Source: Lachnoclostridium edouardi (GTDB lineage: Bacteria; Bacillota; Clostridia; Lachnospirales; Lachnospiraceae). Taken from it: a DNA stretch of 64,000 bases. The notes beneath the pieces are model-generated. The model was not told the origin of the DNA. It ran no database searches and worked only from the letters and a program-made list of their open reading frames with translations. The DNA is taken from the NCBI RefSeq assembly GCF_900240245.1, contig NZ_OESQ01000001.1, positions 1,255,672 to 1,319,671 on the forward strand. The letters are read 5' to 3'. This document shows positions 16,964-26,700 of the stretch, piece after piece. Both the position numbers and the translations under genes were made by a program. Numbering within the stretch: the first letter of the stretch is position 1; every line of letters begins with the position of its first letter.

Positions 16964-19030
16964 ATGTATTTAAAAAATTTAGCATACAAATACTTTGTAT
17001 GTAAAAATGCCAATGTGCAATATGAATATGAAAAGTATGTAAATGAACATTTAGATGAACATAACAAAAAACGATTTGAACACTGGAAAATTTTGTTAAG
17101 ACTAAAATATCATTATCAGATTAGAAAAAAAAAGGAACATCTGTTTTATGATTTCAGTTTAAATCAAAATATAAATTTATCTCTATTAACAGGACCAGAA
17201 TCAGAAGCTGCCTCCCGCCCTCCTGTATACCATTGGGTAAAGGGATTATTTGAATATGATATTATTTCCTTTGATGTTTTTGATACTCTTTTATTAAGAA
17301 AGGTTAATTTGCCTAGGGATGTCTTTTCTATCCTTGGAGAACAATTAGATATTTTAGATTTTAATAATATAAGATTTCAAGCTGAACAAGAAGCACGTAA
17401 ATTGCATATGGCCCTTTATGGTAATACCGAGGTTACAATATTTGATATTTACGATTTGATTGAAAAGAAAACTGGATTAAAAAAGGATGAAGGAGTTAAA
17501 GCCGAATTTGAATTGGAAAAAGATCTTTGCTATGCAAATCCATATATGAAATGTGCCTTTGATATTTTAAAAGCCCGAGGAAAAAGAGTATTTATTTTAT
17601 CGGATATGTATTTTCCAAAAGAGTATATTAAAAAGCTATTAAATATAAATGGTTATGATGGATTCGAAGAGATTTTTGTTTCTTGTGACCTAAAAGGTGG
17701 AAAAAAGAGTGGTTTTATGTTCAAGTTTTTAAAAGAACGGCTAAGTTTAAATAGTAAAATTGTACATATTGGCGATAATCCAACAGCAGATATTCAACCT
17801 GCTTCCACACTTGGTATTGATACACGATATTATGCGAATATTCAGACTTTGGGAAATGCTTATCGCGAAAAGGGAATGTCTCCCTTGATAAGATCTGCTT
17901 ATGCCGGTTTAGTTAACGCTAAAATGCATATTGGCCTGGAACATTATACTACCCAATATGAATTTGGATATAATTATGGAGGCATTTTTGTATTAGGATA
18001 TGTTCACTGGATACATAAAAGGGCTAAAGAAAAAAAAATTGATAAACTGCTATTTATGGCACGTGATGGTTATATCTATAAAAAAATATATGATAAATTT
18101 TATAGTGATATTCCAAGCGAATTAGTCTTTTGGTCACGAGAAGCCAGTTTAAAATACGCATGTGATTATAATAGAACAGACTTTTTGAATAGAGTTATAA
18201 ATCAAAAGATAGATAAGAATATAACAATAAAATCTTTGTTAACTAGTTTAGACCTGGATTCCTTAGTTGTTAAATTGAAACAATATAATCTGAAAGAAGA
18301 CGAATTAATTCATGAAGGTAACAAAAAAGAATTATCAGAATTTTTAATTAAAAACTGGACGTTAATTTTAGAATATCAATCAAAAGGAGAAGAAGCCGCA
18401 CATACTTATTATTCAAAAATAATTGGTAATTCTAAAAACATTGCTTTGATAGATATTGGTTGGAGAGGTGACAATCAACTTGGATTAAAAAAGTTGATTG
18501 AAAAAAAGTGGAAAATGGACTGCACTGTATATTGTTTGATGGCCGGTTCAATTTTATCTGAAAAAAATCAAACTTTCATGTTAGAAGGGGTATTAGAATC
18601 TTATATGTTTTCCGTATTTAATAATACTTCTTTATACGCATCGTTTATAAAAAATTCGGCTATAAATATGGCTATTTTTGAAATGTTTTCACAAGCTCCT
18701 TTCCCATCTTTTTCAGGATTTGATAAAAACGGTAATTTAAAATTTGGATACGCTGAAGTAGAGAATTATGAAATTATTAAAGAAATATTAAAGGGCATTG
18801 AGGATTTTTGTGATGATTACAAATATTTCTTTGGGAAGTATCCATTTTTATTTAATATTCCGGGCTACGATGCCTATATTCCTTTTCGAGGAATTACTAA
18901 GGCATATAACATCGCTGAGAACGCTATTGGAGATGTGCATTTTCAACAGAGTGTAGGGCTAGACTATTCAAAACAGAAAGTAGAAAACTTTTCAAAAATC
19001 ATGCGCCAAAGTATTCATAAAAATTTATAG
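16964..19030 (+). CDS. HAD-domain glycan protein, COG5610-like
   Basis: 688 residues. After an N-terminal helical part, a HAD-type domain covers about 95-300: motif I is SFDVFDTLLLR, motif II is ILSDMYFPK, and the last motif is HIGDNPTADI. In motif I the second acid (+2) of phosphatases is replaced by Phe. A second domain (about 330-660) carries the motifs FMARDGYIY, FWSRE and ALIDIGWRGDN, which recur in three other proteins in this locus; its activity is not known to me. Such two-domain proteins are found in capsule loci. It is the first complete gene of cassette A, with an AAGGAATT ribosome site, and is followed 19 bp later by the probable glycosyltransferase gene. Confidence 0.75.
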   Translation: MYLKNLAYKYFVCKNANVQYEYEKYVNEHLDEHNKKRFEHWKILLRLKYHYQIRKKKEHLFYDFSLNQNINLSLLTGPESEAASRPPVYHWVKGLFEYDIISFDVFDTLLLRKVNLPRDVFSILGEQLDILDFNNIRFQAEQEARKLHMALYGNTEVTIFDIYDLIEKKTGLKKDEGVKAEFELEKDLCYANPYMKCAFDILKARGKRVFILSDMYFPKEYIKKLLNINGYDGFEEIFVSCDLKGGKKSGFMFKFLKERLSLNSKIVHIGDNPTADIQPASTLGIDTRYYANIQTLGNAYREKGMSPLIRSAYAGLVNAKMHIGLEHYTTQYEFGYNYGGIFVLGYVHWIHKRAKEKKIDKLLFMARDGYIYKKIYDKFYSDIPSELVFWSREASLKYACDYNRTDFLNRVINQKIDKNITIKSLLTSLDLDSLVVKLKQYNLKEDELIHEGNKKELSEFLIKNWTLILEYQSKGEEAAHTYYSKIIGNSKNIALIDIGWRGDNQLGLKKLIEKKWKMDCTVYCLMAGSILSEKNQTFMLEGVLESYMFSVFNNTSLYASFIKNSAINMAIFEMFSQAPFPSFSGFDKNGNLKFGYAEVENYEIIKEILKGIEDFCDDYKYFFGKYPFLFNIPGYDAYIPFRGITKAYNIAENAIGDVHFQQSVGLDYSKQKVENFSKIMRQSIHKNL

Positions 19031-19049
19031 GAAGATTTGAGGAAAAGAA

Positions 19050-20606
19050 ATGATTTTATATTATGCAGGAACATATTATCAATTGCTGTGCAGTATTTTA
19101 CATAGAAGAAAGTATTATCCAAATAAACCTTCAATATTAATAGTGGATGTTTTTATCAAAAATAATACGCAATATTTTAAAAGAATATTAACTAATAAAC
19201 TATTTGATGAGGTATATGCCTTAAATTATATTGCAATTAGAAATAATGATGAACATCTTTTTTTATCCCAGGCGGAAGAAGAATATAAAAGTAATATACC
19301 TTATGATTTAAAAGAATTCAATGAAGTTTATGTAGCAGGCGCTCACTTATGGTTTGGAATTTATTTGAGTTTAAAGAATATTAGTTTCTCTATGTTTGAA
19401 GAATGTAGTGGTATTTTAAGTAATATAGACAAACTGAGTGAAAATGTCAAAAATAGTTCAATATTTCAAGATAATTATGCTAAAAAATTCGGCCTTTATG
19501 ACGGTAATAGTATGTTAATTAAAAAAGTATATTGTTCACTCATAAATCAGACTATTTCCTTAGATTCAAATAGATATTTTGATTTTAATGTATTAGATGA
19601 GCTAAAAAGTCTATCTAAAAATATGTTAAATCAAATTATCAGTATTTTTTTGAATACAAATGAATTTGCTGTTTCTATGAATAGCTGTTTATTATTAACA
19701 CAACATTTTGCTAACTTAAATATTATAAGTTGGTCTCAGCAAAAAGAAATTTATAGCATAATTATTGATTACTTCACGGACAATAATACGCAACTAATTA
19801 TTAAAACCCATCCAGCAGATATTATGGATTATGAAAATATCTTTGAAAATGCTTTAATCATACGTGATTCTGTGCCATCTGAATTATTACCCTTTCTGTT
19901 TAAAGTACTACCCAATAGTATTATAACAGTAAGCTCTACTGCCATAAATTTAATTGGTGAGTTTTTTAATAAAAAAATATCATTTGATTTTTTATATGAG
20001 AGTAATTACAAATTTACGCATAGTTATTACATTGCTTTAAAAATAACTGAAGATTATATAAACAGAGAATTTAATTTCTATGCATTTGGAGTGCATTGTA
20101 TAACTTTTGAGAATTTACTAAAATATTCTGATCTTAGTCCCAGAAAAGTCCAATATTTATCGTCAGGAAGCGACCTGTTAAATATTCCGGATAATAGTGT
20201 GATCTATATTGATGATTACGAATTATTTGATTATTCCATAGATCAGATTAATTCAAAAGCTATTTTGATATTTTTACACTCAAAACAGGATAAACGTTGG
20301 ATGAATAGTTTATTAATAAATTCAAAGAATTCATTATATCCTATTAAAATCCAAATGGAAAAAGCTTCTAGAATTACTACCTTAAATACAATTTATATCT
20401 ATAACCAGGAAGGAGCTTTAAAAAAAATGAATAATGTAGAAAAATTGTTGCCATATCAAAATGCACGCTTATTTTCAGAACAATATGAAGGGGACGCATT
20501 ATATATTCAAATTTTAATGGGAATTTTAGAGGCTACTGAAAAGAGACTTTTATTTTATATTAATAGAGAGCAAGAATTATTAAAACAACTTGAAGAGAGG
20601 GGATAA
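19050..20606 (+). CDS. Probable glycosyltransferase of the sialyl/ulosonyl-transferase type
   Basis: 518 residues with no strong textbook match. The pattern suggests a GT-B enzyme of the GT52 / polysialyltransferase kind: the N-terminus starts MILYYAGTYYQLLCSIL, an EEC motif lies near residue 113 (FSMFEECSG) where that group has an E-E/D-G loop, a K-T-H-P motif near 251 (LIIKTHPAD) corresponds to the CMP-sugar-binding H-P, and a TVSSTAINL motif near 290 resembles the following S-S/T turn. Its gene is directly before the CMP-sugar synthetase gene kdsB (6 bp), which fits a transferase using a CMP-activated acid sugar. The C-terminal 170 residues are unlike anything I recognise. Confidence 0.55.
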   Translation: MILYYAGTYYQLLCSILHRRKYYPNKPSILIVDVFIKNNTQYFKRILTNKLFDEVYALNYIAIRNNDEHLFLSQAEEEYKSNIPYDLKEFNEVYVAGAHLWFGIYLSLKNISFSMFEECSGILSNIDKLSENVKNSSIFQDNYAKKFGLYDGNSMLIKKVYCSLINQTISLDSNRYFDFNVLDELKSLSKNMLNQIISIFLNTNEFAVSMNSCLLLTQHFANLNIISWSQQKEIYSIIIDYFTDNNTQLIIKTHPADIMDYENIFENALIIRDSVPSELLPFLFKVLPNSIITVSSTAINLIGEFFNKKISFDFLYESNYKFTHSYYIALKITEDYINREFNFYAFGVHCITFENLLKYSDLSPRKVQYLSSGSDLLNIPDNSVIYIDDYELFDYSIDQINSKAILIFLHSKQDKRWMNSLLINSKNSLYPIKIQMEKASRITTLNTIYIYNQEGALKKMNNVEKLLPYQNARLFSEQYEGDALYIQILMGILEATEKRLLFYINREQELLKQLEERG

Positions 20607-20612
20607 GAAATT

Positions 20613-21353
20613 ATGAAGTTTGTAGGAGTAATACCCGCACGATATAAATCATCAAGGTTTCCAGGGAAACCGTTAGCAAATATTTGTGGAAAACCCATGA
20701 TATGGTGGGTTTATCAGCAATGTTTAAAAGTAAAAGAGCTAGAGGCTATATATGTTGCAACTGATAGTGAAGTCATTTTTGAAAAATGTAAAGAACTAAA
20801 CTTAGAAGTAATAATGACATCTGATAATCCAACAGGAAGCGATAGAGTGGCAGAAGCTGCAGAGCATATAGAAGCCCAATATTTTATTAACATACAGGGG
20901 GATGAACCTATTATTGAACCAGAAATGATTCGACAAGTTATTCGACTATTCGATGATCCAACAGTTTATTTTGCGACTTTAAAAAAGGAAATTACAGATC
21001 CTTATATTATTAATTCCATAAATACAGTTAAGGTTGTAACGGATATTAATCAGGATGCAATGTTTTTTTCAAGATCTATAATTCCCTCTAATCTAAAAGA
21101 TGGCGTATTGTCAAAAACATATCGTCATGTTGGAATCTATGCATATACAAAAGATTTTCTTTGTAAATTTCATCATTTAGATCAGACAAATCTGGAACTA
21201 GGGGAAGGAATAGAACCTTTAAGAGCTTTAGAGAATGGATACAAAATAAGAGTTGGTGAAACTTGTTTTGATAGCATAGGTGTAGATATTCCAAATCATA
21301 TTTTAGATGTAGAAAAAATCATAAAAGAAAGGACTAGTAATGAAAAACGGTAA
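20613..21353 (+). CDS. kdsB: KdsB-type CMP-ulosonic acid synthetase
   Basis: 246 residues matching 3-deoxy-manno-octulosonate cytidylyltransferase over its full length: IPARYKSSRFPGKPL for CTP binding, GKPMI, VATDSE, NIQGDEPII with the catalytic Asp, FFSRSIIP and RHVGIYAYTKDFL. The usual LEQLRVL block is changed to IEPLRAL, and GVDIPNHILDVEKI closes the protein. KdsB activates Kdo, or the related 8-amino-Kdo, as CMP-sugar for lipopolysaccharide of Gram-negative bacteria. A Gram-positive cell has no lipid A, so here it should feed a surface polysaccharide. Its 3' end overlaps the aldolase gene by 14 bp. KdsA is absent from the window. Confidence 0.88.
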   Translation: MKFVGVIPARYKSSRFPGKPLANICGKPMIWWVYQQCLKVKELEAIYVATDSEVIFEKCKELNLEVIMTSDNPTGSDRVAEAAEHIEAQYFINIQGDEPIIEPEMIRQVIRLFDDPTVYFATLKKEITDPYIINSINTVKVVTDINQDAMFFSRSIIPSNLKDGVLSKTYRHVGIYAYTKDFLCKFHHLDQTNLELGEGIEPLRALENGYKIRVGETCFDSIGVDIPNHILDVEKIIKERTSNEKR

Positions 21354-22956
21354 AATTTTAGATTGTACTTTGCGGGATGGAGCTTATCTTCTAAATAAAA
21401 AATTTGGAGAGAGAAATATTTTAGGAATTATAGATGGATTGCAGCGTGCGAATATTGACTTGATCGAAATAGGTTTTCTTCAAGACACTGGAATGGATGT
21501 AGGAAAAACTGTTTACTTTAATAGCAAGGATGCAGCTAAAGTCCTTTCTTCAAAGAAATCTGATATTTTATATACAGTATTGGCTGATTTTAGTCGATAC
21601 ACTATTTCTAATTTAGACATAAATGACGGCCGTTCATTTGATGCGGTTCGCGCTTGTTTTTTTAAGCATGAGCGTTTTGATGTAATTGACTTTTGTCGTG
21701 CTATTAAAGAAAAAGGATATAAAGTTTTTGTACAACCTGTTGATATTATGGGATATACAGAAAATGAATTGCTAGATCTAATTCAAGCGGTGAATACAAT
21801 TGAACCTTACTGTTTTTCTATTGTGGATACATTTGGATCTATGTATTTAACGGATCTACGACGAATTTATTCTGTTATTCATAAACATCTAATTAGTTCC
21901 AGTGCTATTGGTTTTCACTCACATAATAATATGCAAATGTCAAATGCGTTATCTCAAGAATTTTTGTCAATTCTGGATAAACAACGATTAGGAATTATTG
22001 ATGCGACTTTATCAGGAATGGGGAGGGGCGCAGGAAATACACCAACTGAGTTAATAGCACAATATATGAATCAACATCTCTCATATAATTATAATATGGA
22101 TGTTATCTTAGATATTATAGATAATTATATGGAAAATATCCGTTCTAGATGTATTTGGGGATATTCAACGGATTATTTTATTGCGGGATGTTACAGTGCC
22201 CATGTAAATAATATTGGATATTTAAAAAAGAAAAATAGTATTCGTTCAAGGGATATCAAACATATTATTAATAGTTTAAATACTCTCCAACGGAAAAGAT
22301 ATGATTATGATTTACTAGAATCTCTTTATATACAGCTTTTAAAAACGGACATTGATGATAATAATACAGTCAAAGAACTCTCTGAGAAATTGCATGGTAA
22401 AAATATTGTGATTATAGCTCCTGGAAAATCTGTACGTGATGAAAAAGATATTATACGAAAATATATCAAAGAAAAACAAAGTATAGTTATAAATATAAAT
22501 TTTTTAGATAAAGAAATAGACAATAATTATATATATATAAATAATATAAAGAGATACGATTATTGGAAATCGCAACAAGAGTTCATAGACTGCCCTAAAA
22601 TTATTACCTCTAATATTACAACTAATCCGGAAAAAAATATGTATTTAGTTTCCTTTTTACGTCTATTTAAAAGTGGATGGTTACATAATGATAATTCAAC
22701 ACTTATGTTGTTGAGATTATTAGATGAAATACATGTAAAATCTATTGGAATTGCTGGGCTAGACGGATATGGAAAAGAAAAAAACTATTATAGCGATGAA
22801 CTTTCTTTAGCCAATACACACGATCATCCGGATGAACTTAATAAAGAAATATCTTCAATGTTGAAGGATTACTTCAATGTAAGAAAACATAAAGATACAA
22901 CTGTAGAATTTATTACACAATCTATATTTCAATCCATACTTTTAGGTGGAGAATAA
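21340..22956 (+). CDS. HMGL-type pyruvate aldolase fused to an MptE-like domain
   Basis: 538 residues with two domains. Residues 1-275 form a DRE-TIM/HMGL-like barrel: ILDCTLRDGAY (metal and pyruvate site, DCTLRDG at 8-14), EIGFLQ, FSIVDTFGS, GFHSHNNMQ with the metal-binding His pair, and TLSGMGRGAGNTPTE. This is the fold of 4-hydroxy-2-oxovalerate aldolase and homocitrate synthase. From about 345 a Rossmann-like domain begins with NIVIIAPGKSVRD and continues with FINLDKE-type strands; it resembles the DUF115/MptE-like group. Placed between KdsB and KdsC, it may build the 2-keto-3-deoxy acid sugar by joining pyruvate or an enol donor to an aldehyde, in place of KdsA. That role is inferred. 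Confidence 0.75.
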   Translation: MKNGKILDCTLRDGAYLLNKKFGERNILGIIDGLQRANIDLIEIGFLQDTGMDVGKTVYFNSKDAAKVLSSKKSDILYTVLADFSRYTISNLDINDGRSFDAVRACFFKHERFDVIDFCRAIKEKGYKVFVQPVDIMGYTENELLDLIQAVNTIEPYCFSIVDTFGSMYLTDLRRIYSVIHKHLISSSAIGFHSHNNMQMSNALSQEFLSILDKQRLGIIDATLSGMGRGAGNTPTELIAQYMNQHLSYNYNMDVILDIIDNYMENIRSRCIWGYSTDYFIAGCYSAHVNNIGYLKKKNSIRSRDIKHIINSLNTLQRKRYDYDLLESLYIQLLKTDIDDNNTVKELSEKLHGKNIVIIAPGKSVRDEKDIIRKYIKEKQSIVININFLDKEIDNNYIYINNIKRYDYWKSQQEFIDCPKIITSNITTNPEKNMYLVSFLRLFKSGWLHNDNSTLMLLRLLDEIHVKSIGIAGLDGYGKEKNYYSDELSLANTHDHPDELNKEISSMLKDYFNVRKHKDTTVEFITQSIFQSILLGGE

Positions 22957-22964
22957 TAAATAAT

Positions 22965-23447
22965 ATGAAAGCAATAGTATTTGATGTTGATGGAACGTTA
23001 ACAGATGGTAAAATCTACATAGGTAATGATGGGGAGATAATGAAGGCCTTTGATGTTAAAGATGGTTGTGGCATCCATGACTTATTACCTAAAAAGCAGA
23101 TTATGCCTATTATAATTACAGCTAGAAATTCATCTATTTTAAAAAATAGATGCTTTGAACTGGGTATCACCCATTATTATCAAGGATGTCGAAATAAAGT
23201 AGAAAAGATTTGTGAAATTGCTCAGGAATTAGGTATAGAACAAAATTCTCGTGGTTTATATGAAGAAATAGCCTATATTGGCGACGATATAATAGATATT
23301 CCAGCAATGAATATCTGTGGGGTAAAAGGATGTCCCCAAGATGCAGTAGAAGAAGTAAAAAGAATAGTAGATTTCATATCTAAAAAGACTGGAGGAAATG
23401 GAGCTGTAAGAGATTTTATAGAATGGATTATAAAAAATAAATGTTAG
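22965..23447 (+). CDS. kdsC: KdsC-type HAD phosphatase
   Basis: 160 residues, the length and layout of cap-less C0 HAD phosphatases such as KdsC and the phosphatase domain of some NeuA proteins. Motif I is FDVDGTLTDG with both acids (D7 and D9), FDVKDGCGI and the KNR/KVEKI segments are typical of KdsC, and IAYIGDDIIDIP is the metal-binding motif. In the Kdo pathway it removes phosphate from Kdo 8-phosphate before activation. Here it is the last gene of cassette A and probably dephosphorylates the acid sugar made by the aldolase. It starts 8 bases after the aldolase stop. Confidence 0.88.
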   Translation: MKAIVFDVDGTLTDGKIYIGNDGEIMKAFDVKDGCGIHDLLPKKQIMPIIITARNSSILKNRCFELGITHYYQGCRNKVEKICEIAQELGIEQNSRGLYEEIAYIGDDIIDIPAMNICGVKGCPQDAVEEVKRIVDFISKKTGGNGAVRDFIEWIIKNKC

Positions 23448-23616
23448 TATTTTCTTATCAGATAAAATAAAAAGCCAAATGGATATTTCTAATATTACGG
23501 CACTGATTCCTCTTACATATAAAAAAAGAAACTACTTCTACTGTATTTCCACGTATCTAAAGTCTTTATAGATACAGTTTAATCTATTTTCTGAATTTAA
23601 TTTTCCGGGAGGGGGA

Positions 23617-23649
23617 TTTCAGAAGTAGATTACCCATCTACTTCTGAAA
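23617..23649. terminator. Strong hairpin between facing cassettes
   Basis: TTTCAGAAGTAGAT (23617-23630) and its exact complement (23636-23649) make a 14-bp perfect stem around a TACCC loop, followed on the plus strand by CAGCTCCTTTTTTG. It lies in the 291-bp gap between the ends of cassettes A and B and can stop transcripts from both sides. A second, weaker hairpin (GTATCTA/TAGATAC) lies near 23553-23575. Nothing else is evident in the gap. Confidence 0.8.
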
Positions 23650-23738
23650 CAGCTCCTTTTTTGTCTTAAAACAGGAAAGTGTGTGTCTCAAAATTATCGT
23701 TTTAGATGATTAAGTGGTATCCCCCCTCTGGGGAAAAA

Positions 23739-26700
23739 TCAAGTTGTATGTTTTGTCTTAAATACATGTTCTATGTATTCTGCAGCCATGTCTATAGATT
23801 TTCCATAATGAAGCTCACGACTTAACAGATCATCAAATAAATAATACTTCACCATCTGAGCAATATGAGTTTTAAATGCTAGCTCTTGTTTTTCGGTAAA
23901 TCCTAATACAAGAGCTTGTTTGATCTGTGACTCAATGTCCTCTTTTATGAATGCCTCATAAGTACAATTTTTACCACGTAATTGAGTGTATCCTAACATA
24001 AGAGTAGGCTTTTTGCGTATTGTAGAAATATATCCAGTTTGGGACAGGATAGTTATTGTTAAATCTGAAAAGTCAATAATCTCGTTAATATCAATATCTG
24101 TAATTACTGTAACATTTTGAGGTAAACTTGCTGTGGTACACCCCAGCATATTCATAATAGGATGAGGCTTATATAATAAATTCCAATTATTTTTTTTAGC
24201 TAATTCAGCTAAGTAAACAACTGCTTCATCACTACTCTTAAAAATAGGAGAATGATATTTTTGAGTGTGTGAAGTATATGGACATAAACCTGATTCAAAA
24301 TCATTTTGACCTGCGACAAAAATAGTAGGCCGTGATTTATCAATTTTTTGTAATATATTTTCGGCCTTTTCCGAAGATTTTTGTACATTACGGTTTAATT
24401 TTGAAGATTGCAAATAATCCCAAATTATATCTGCTCGGTGTAAATCATAATCACTTACTGGTTCTTTGATAAATGTATCATAATGGATAGATGGATAGCT
24501 TTCACCCATTTGTCCAAGATTTTCTAAAGCAAGCGTTCCTGGGAGACTTCCAAATTCCATATAAATCGTAGGAATATTTTTACTTTTAGCTATCTCATTG
24601 ATAATATGGTGCAATGCATGAAATTGATTCCACATAATAATTCCTACAGGTTTTATTAGTTCAAATACCTGGGAATAATATTTATCAGAACAATAACATA
24701 ACATTTGGGCATATGTCTCAGTCATATCTTTATGGCGTTGCGTCCAATTATCTTTTGCCCAACATAATGCACTGTTTGAAGAAACATATTTTTGAATTTC
24801 TGTGGGAAGAATTACATTTTTTTCCGGTGCATATTTATTTTTCCCCAATAATTCAGGTACAATGACAGAATAAAATTTAATTTTCCGTTGAGTTGTTTCA
24901 AGAGAGGCATAAGTAGCCTCTGATAGTAAAACCATATTATAGCCATGTTCCCATAATATAGTTGCTAGACCATTTAGATAATTACAAATGCCTTTGTCAA
25001 AGGATACCATATCACCTACAATAACTATATTATTATGGTCATTCAAAAGATCACTATTTCTTAGAATCTCTAAATTATCATCTATTTGCGCAATATATGG
25101 CAATATGTCATGTTTTTTAATTTCCAACTTATTAGAAAAATTACGTAAAGAAAAATATACCTTTTTGGCATATGGCAATAAGTGCATTTTATCTAAACAA
25201 TTATATACTGAAGATCTAAAATTACTTTTGGTCACTGTAATTGCTGCTGTGCTTGTTTTAGGAACCTTGAAGTGTGATAAATACCAACGTTCATATAAAT
25301 CTTTGTTTTGAGTAATAAAACCAGAATCCTTAAACTGCAAATTTAACATTGCTTTTCCATCTTTTTCACATGGAGATTTAAGAAAATGAACAAGTAATTC
25401 AAAGTGTAAATAATGGTCAAAGTGTAGTTGCGGAATATCTTTGTTAAACAGTGCAATAAATTTTTCGCAATATTTGATAATCTGATCCTGAACAGAAAGT
25501 ATTGAGGGATTTTCATCACTATCATCCTTTATAATAGAAAAACCATTTTTATTTTTCAAAATATCAATAGCACTTCCCTCATGCAAACTAATAACATCCT
25601 CTAAAAGCGCATGGAGTATCTTTGTCTCAGTAGGAATATTAAACCCGTATTGAACATAGGATTTTAAATTATATTCTTTGTTAGATGAAGTATTCAATAA
25701 AGGAGTTGCAAGAAAATGGTAACCAATATTAGAGATCCCTATTTCATCCTTTAAAAAACGACTTACGCTACCTCTATAACCAATATCGAAACATGCTATG
25801 TTTTTATCAGAATTTTCTATACAACTTTTACAATACTCGTCAATAACTTTAACTTTAGAAAAAGCATACTTATTAAATAAAGGCTCTAATTCACTTAAAA
25901 AGGAAAGATATTTTTCACTTTTTCCAATTTCGTTTTTACTACTTCCATATCCGTGTTTTAAAAAGATTGAAAGTGCTTGTATCTTATCTCTATCTTCTGT
26001 AATTAATAATCGTTTAGTAATGAAATCATAAACAGACATTTTGGGATCTGCAGGAAGATCAAAGATACTACTAAATAATCCATTTTCTTTCTTGCTTGCA
26101 TAAAAATATCTGATTTTTCTTGATAAATATATTGGTTTTAATTTTGGCGCCTTTGGATAATATTCTGTTAACTTATTATAAATTTTTTCAGGAATGTATC
26201 CATCTCGATAGGCTAGTAATAATTTATCTATATGATTGTTTATAGAATCTTCTAATATCCACTTTGTAGCTGATAGCAAAAAGGGAGCGGTTAAATAGGC
26301 CAAATTTTTAATATCTCCATTTAAGATCGAATAAGAAGCAAATGGGAAAAATGGATCATCAAACATATCGTTTGCTAAAAATCCAATTAAAAAGGTATTG
26401 TCAGTATCAGCATGATTATTAGTAATCAAACGATTCCACTCTTTTTTACTCTTAAATATACTAATAGCACTTGGTACGTGCTCTGCATTTAAGCCTATAC
26501 TTTTAGCTTGGCGAACATCAGCAGAAGAATTGTCACCAATGTGTATAATTTGGGAGGCCTTGATTCCCTTCTGGGCATAATCAGCTATAATTTCCTGATA
26601 TATTTTTCCAGTTCCTTTTGCTTTTCCAATCTCGCATGAAAGGTAGAAGTGTTTATAACCAGTATATCCATTTTTTTTAAGAACTCTTTCTAAAAAATCT

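Noticed and set aside
15289..23447. Integrated prophage or conjugative element marked by the recombinase
   Set aside because: No phage, excisionase, replication or transfer genes are present. The only long repeat found is inverted, not the direct repeat that integration leaves.
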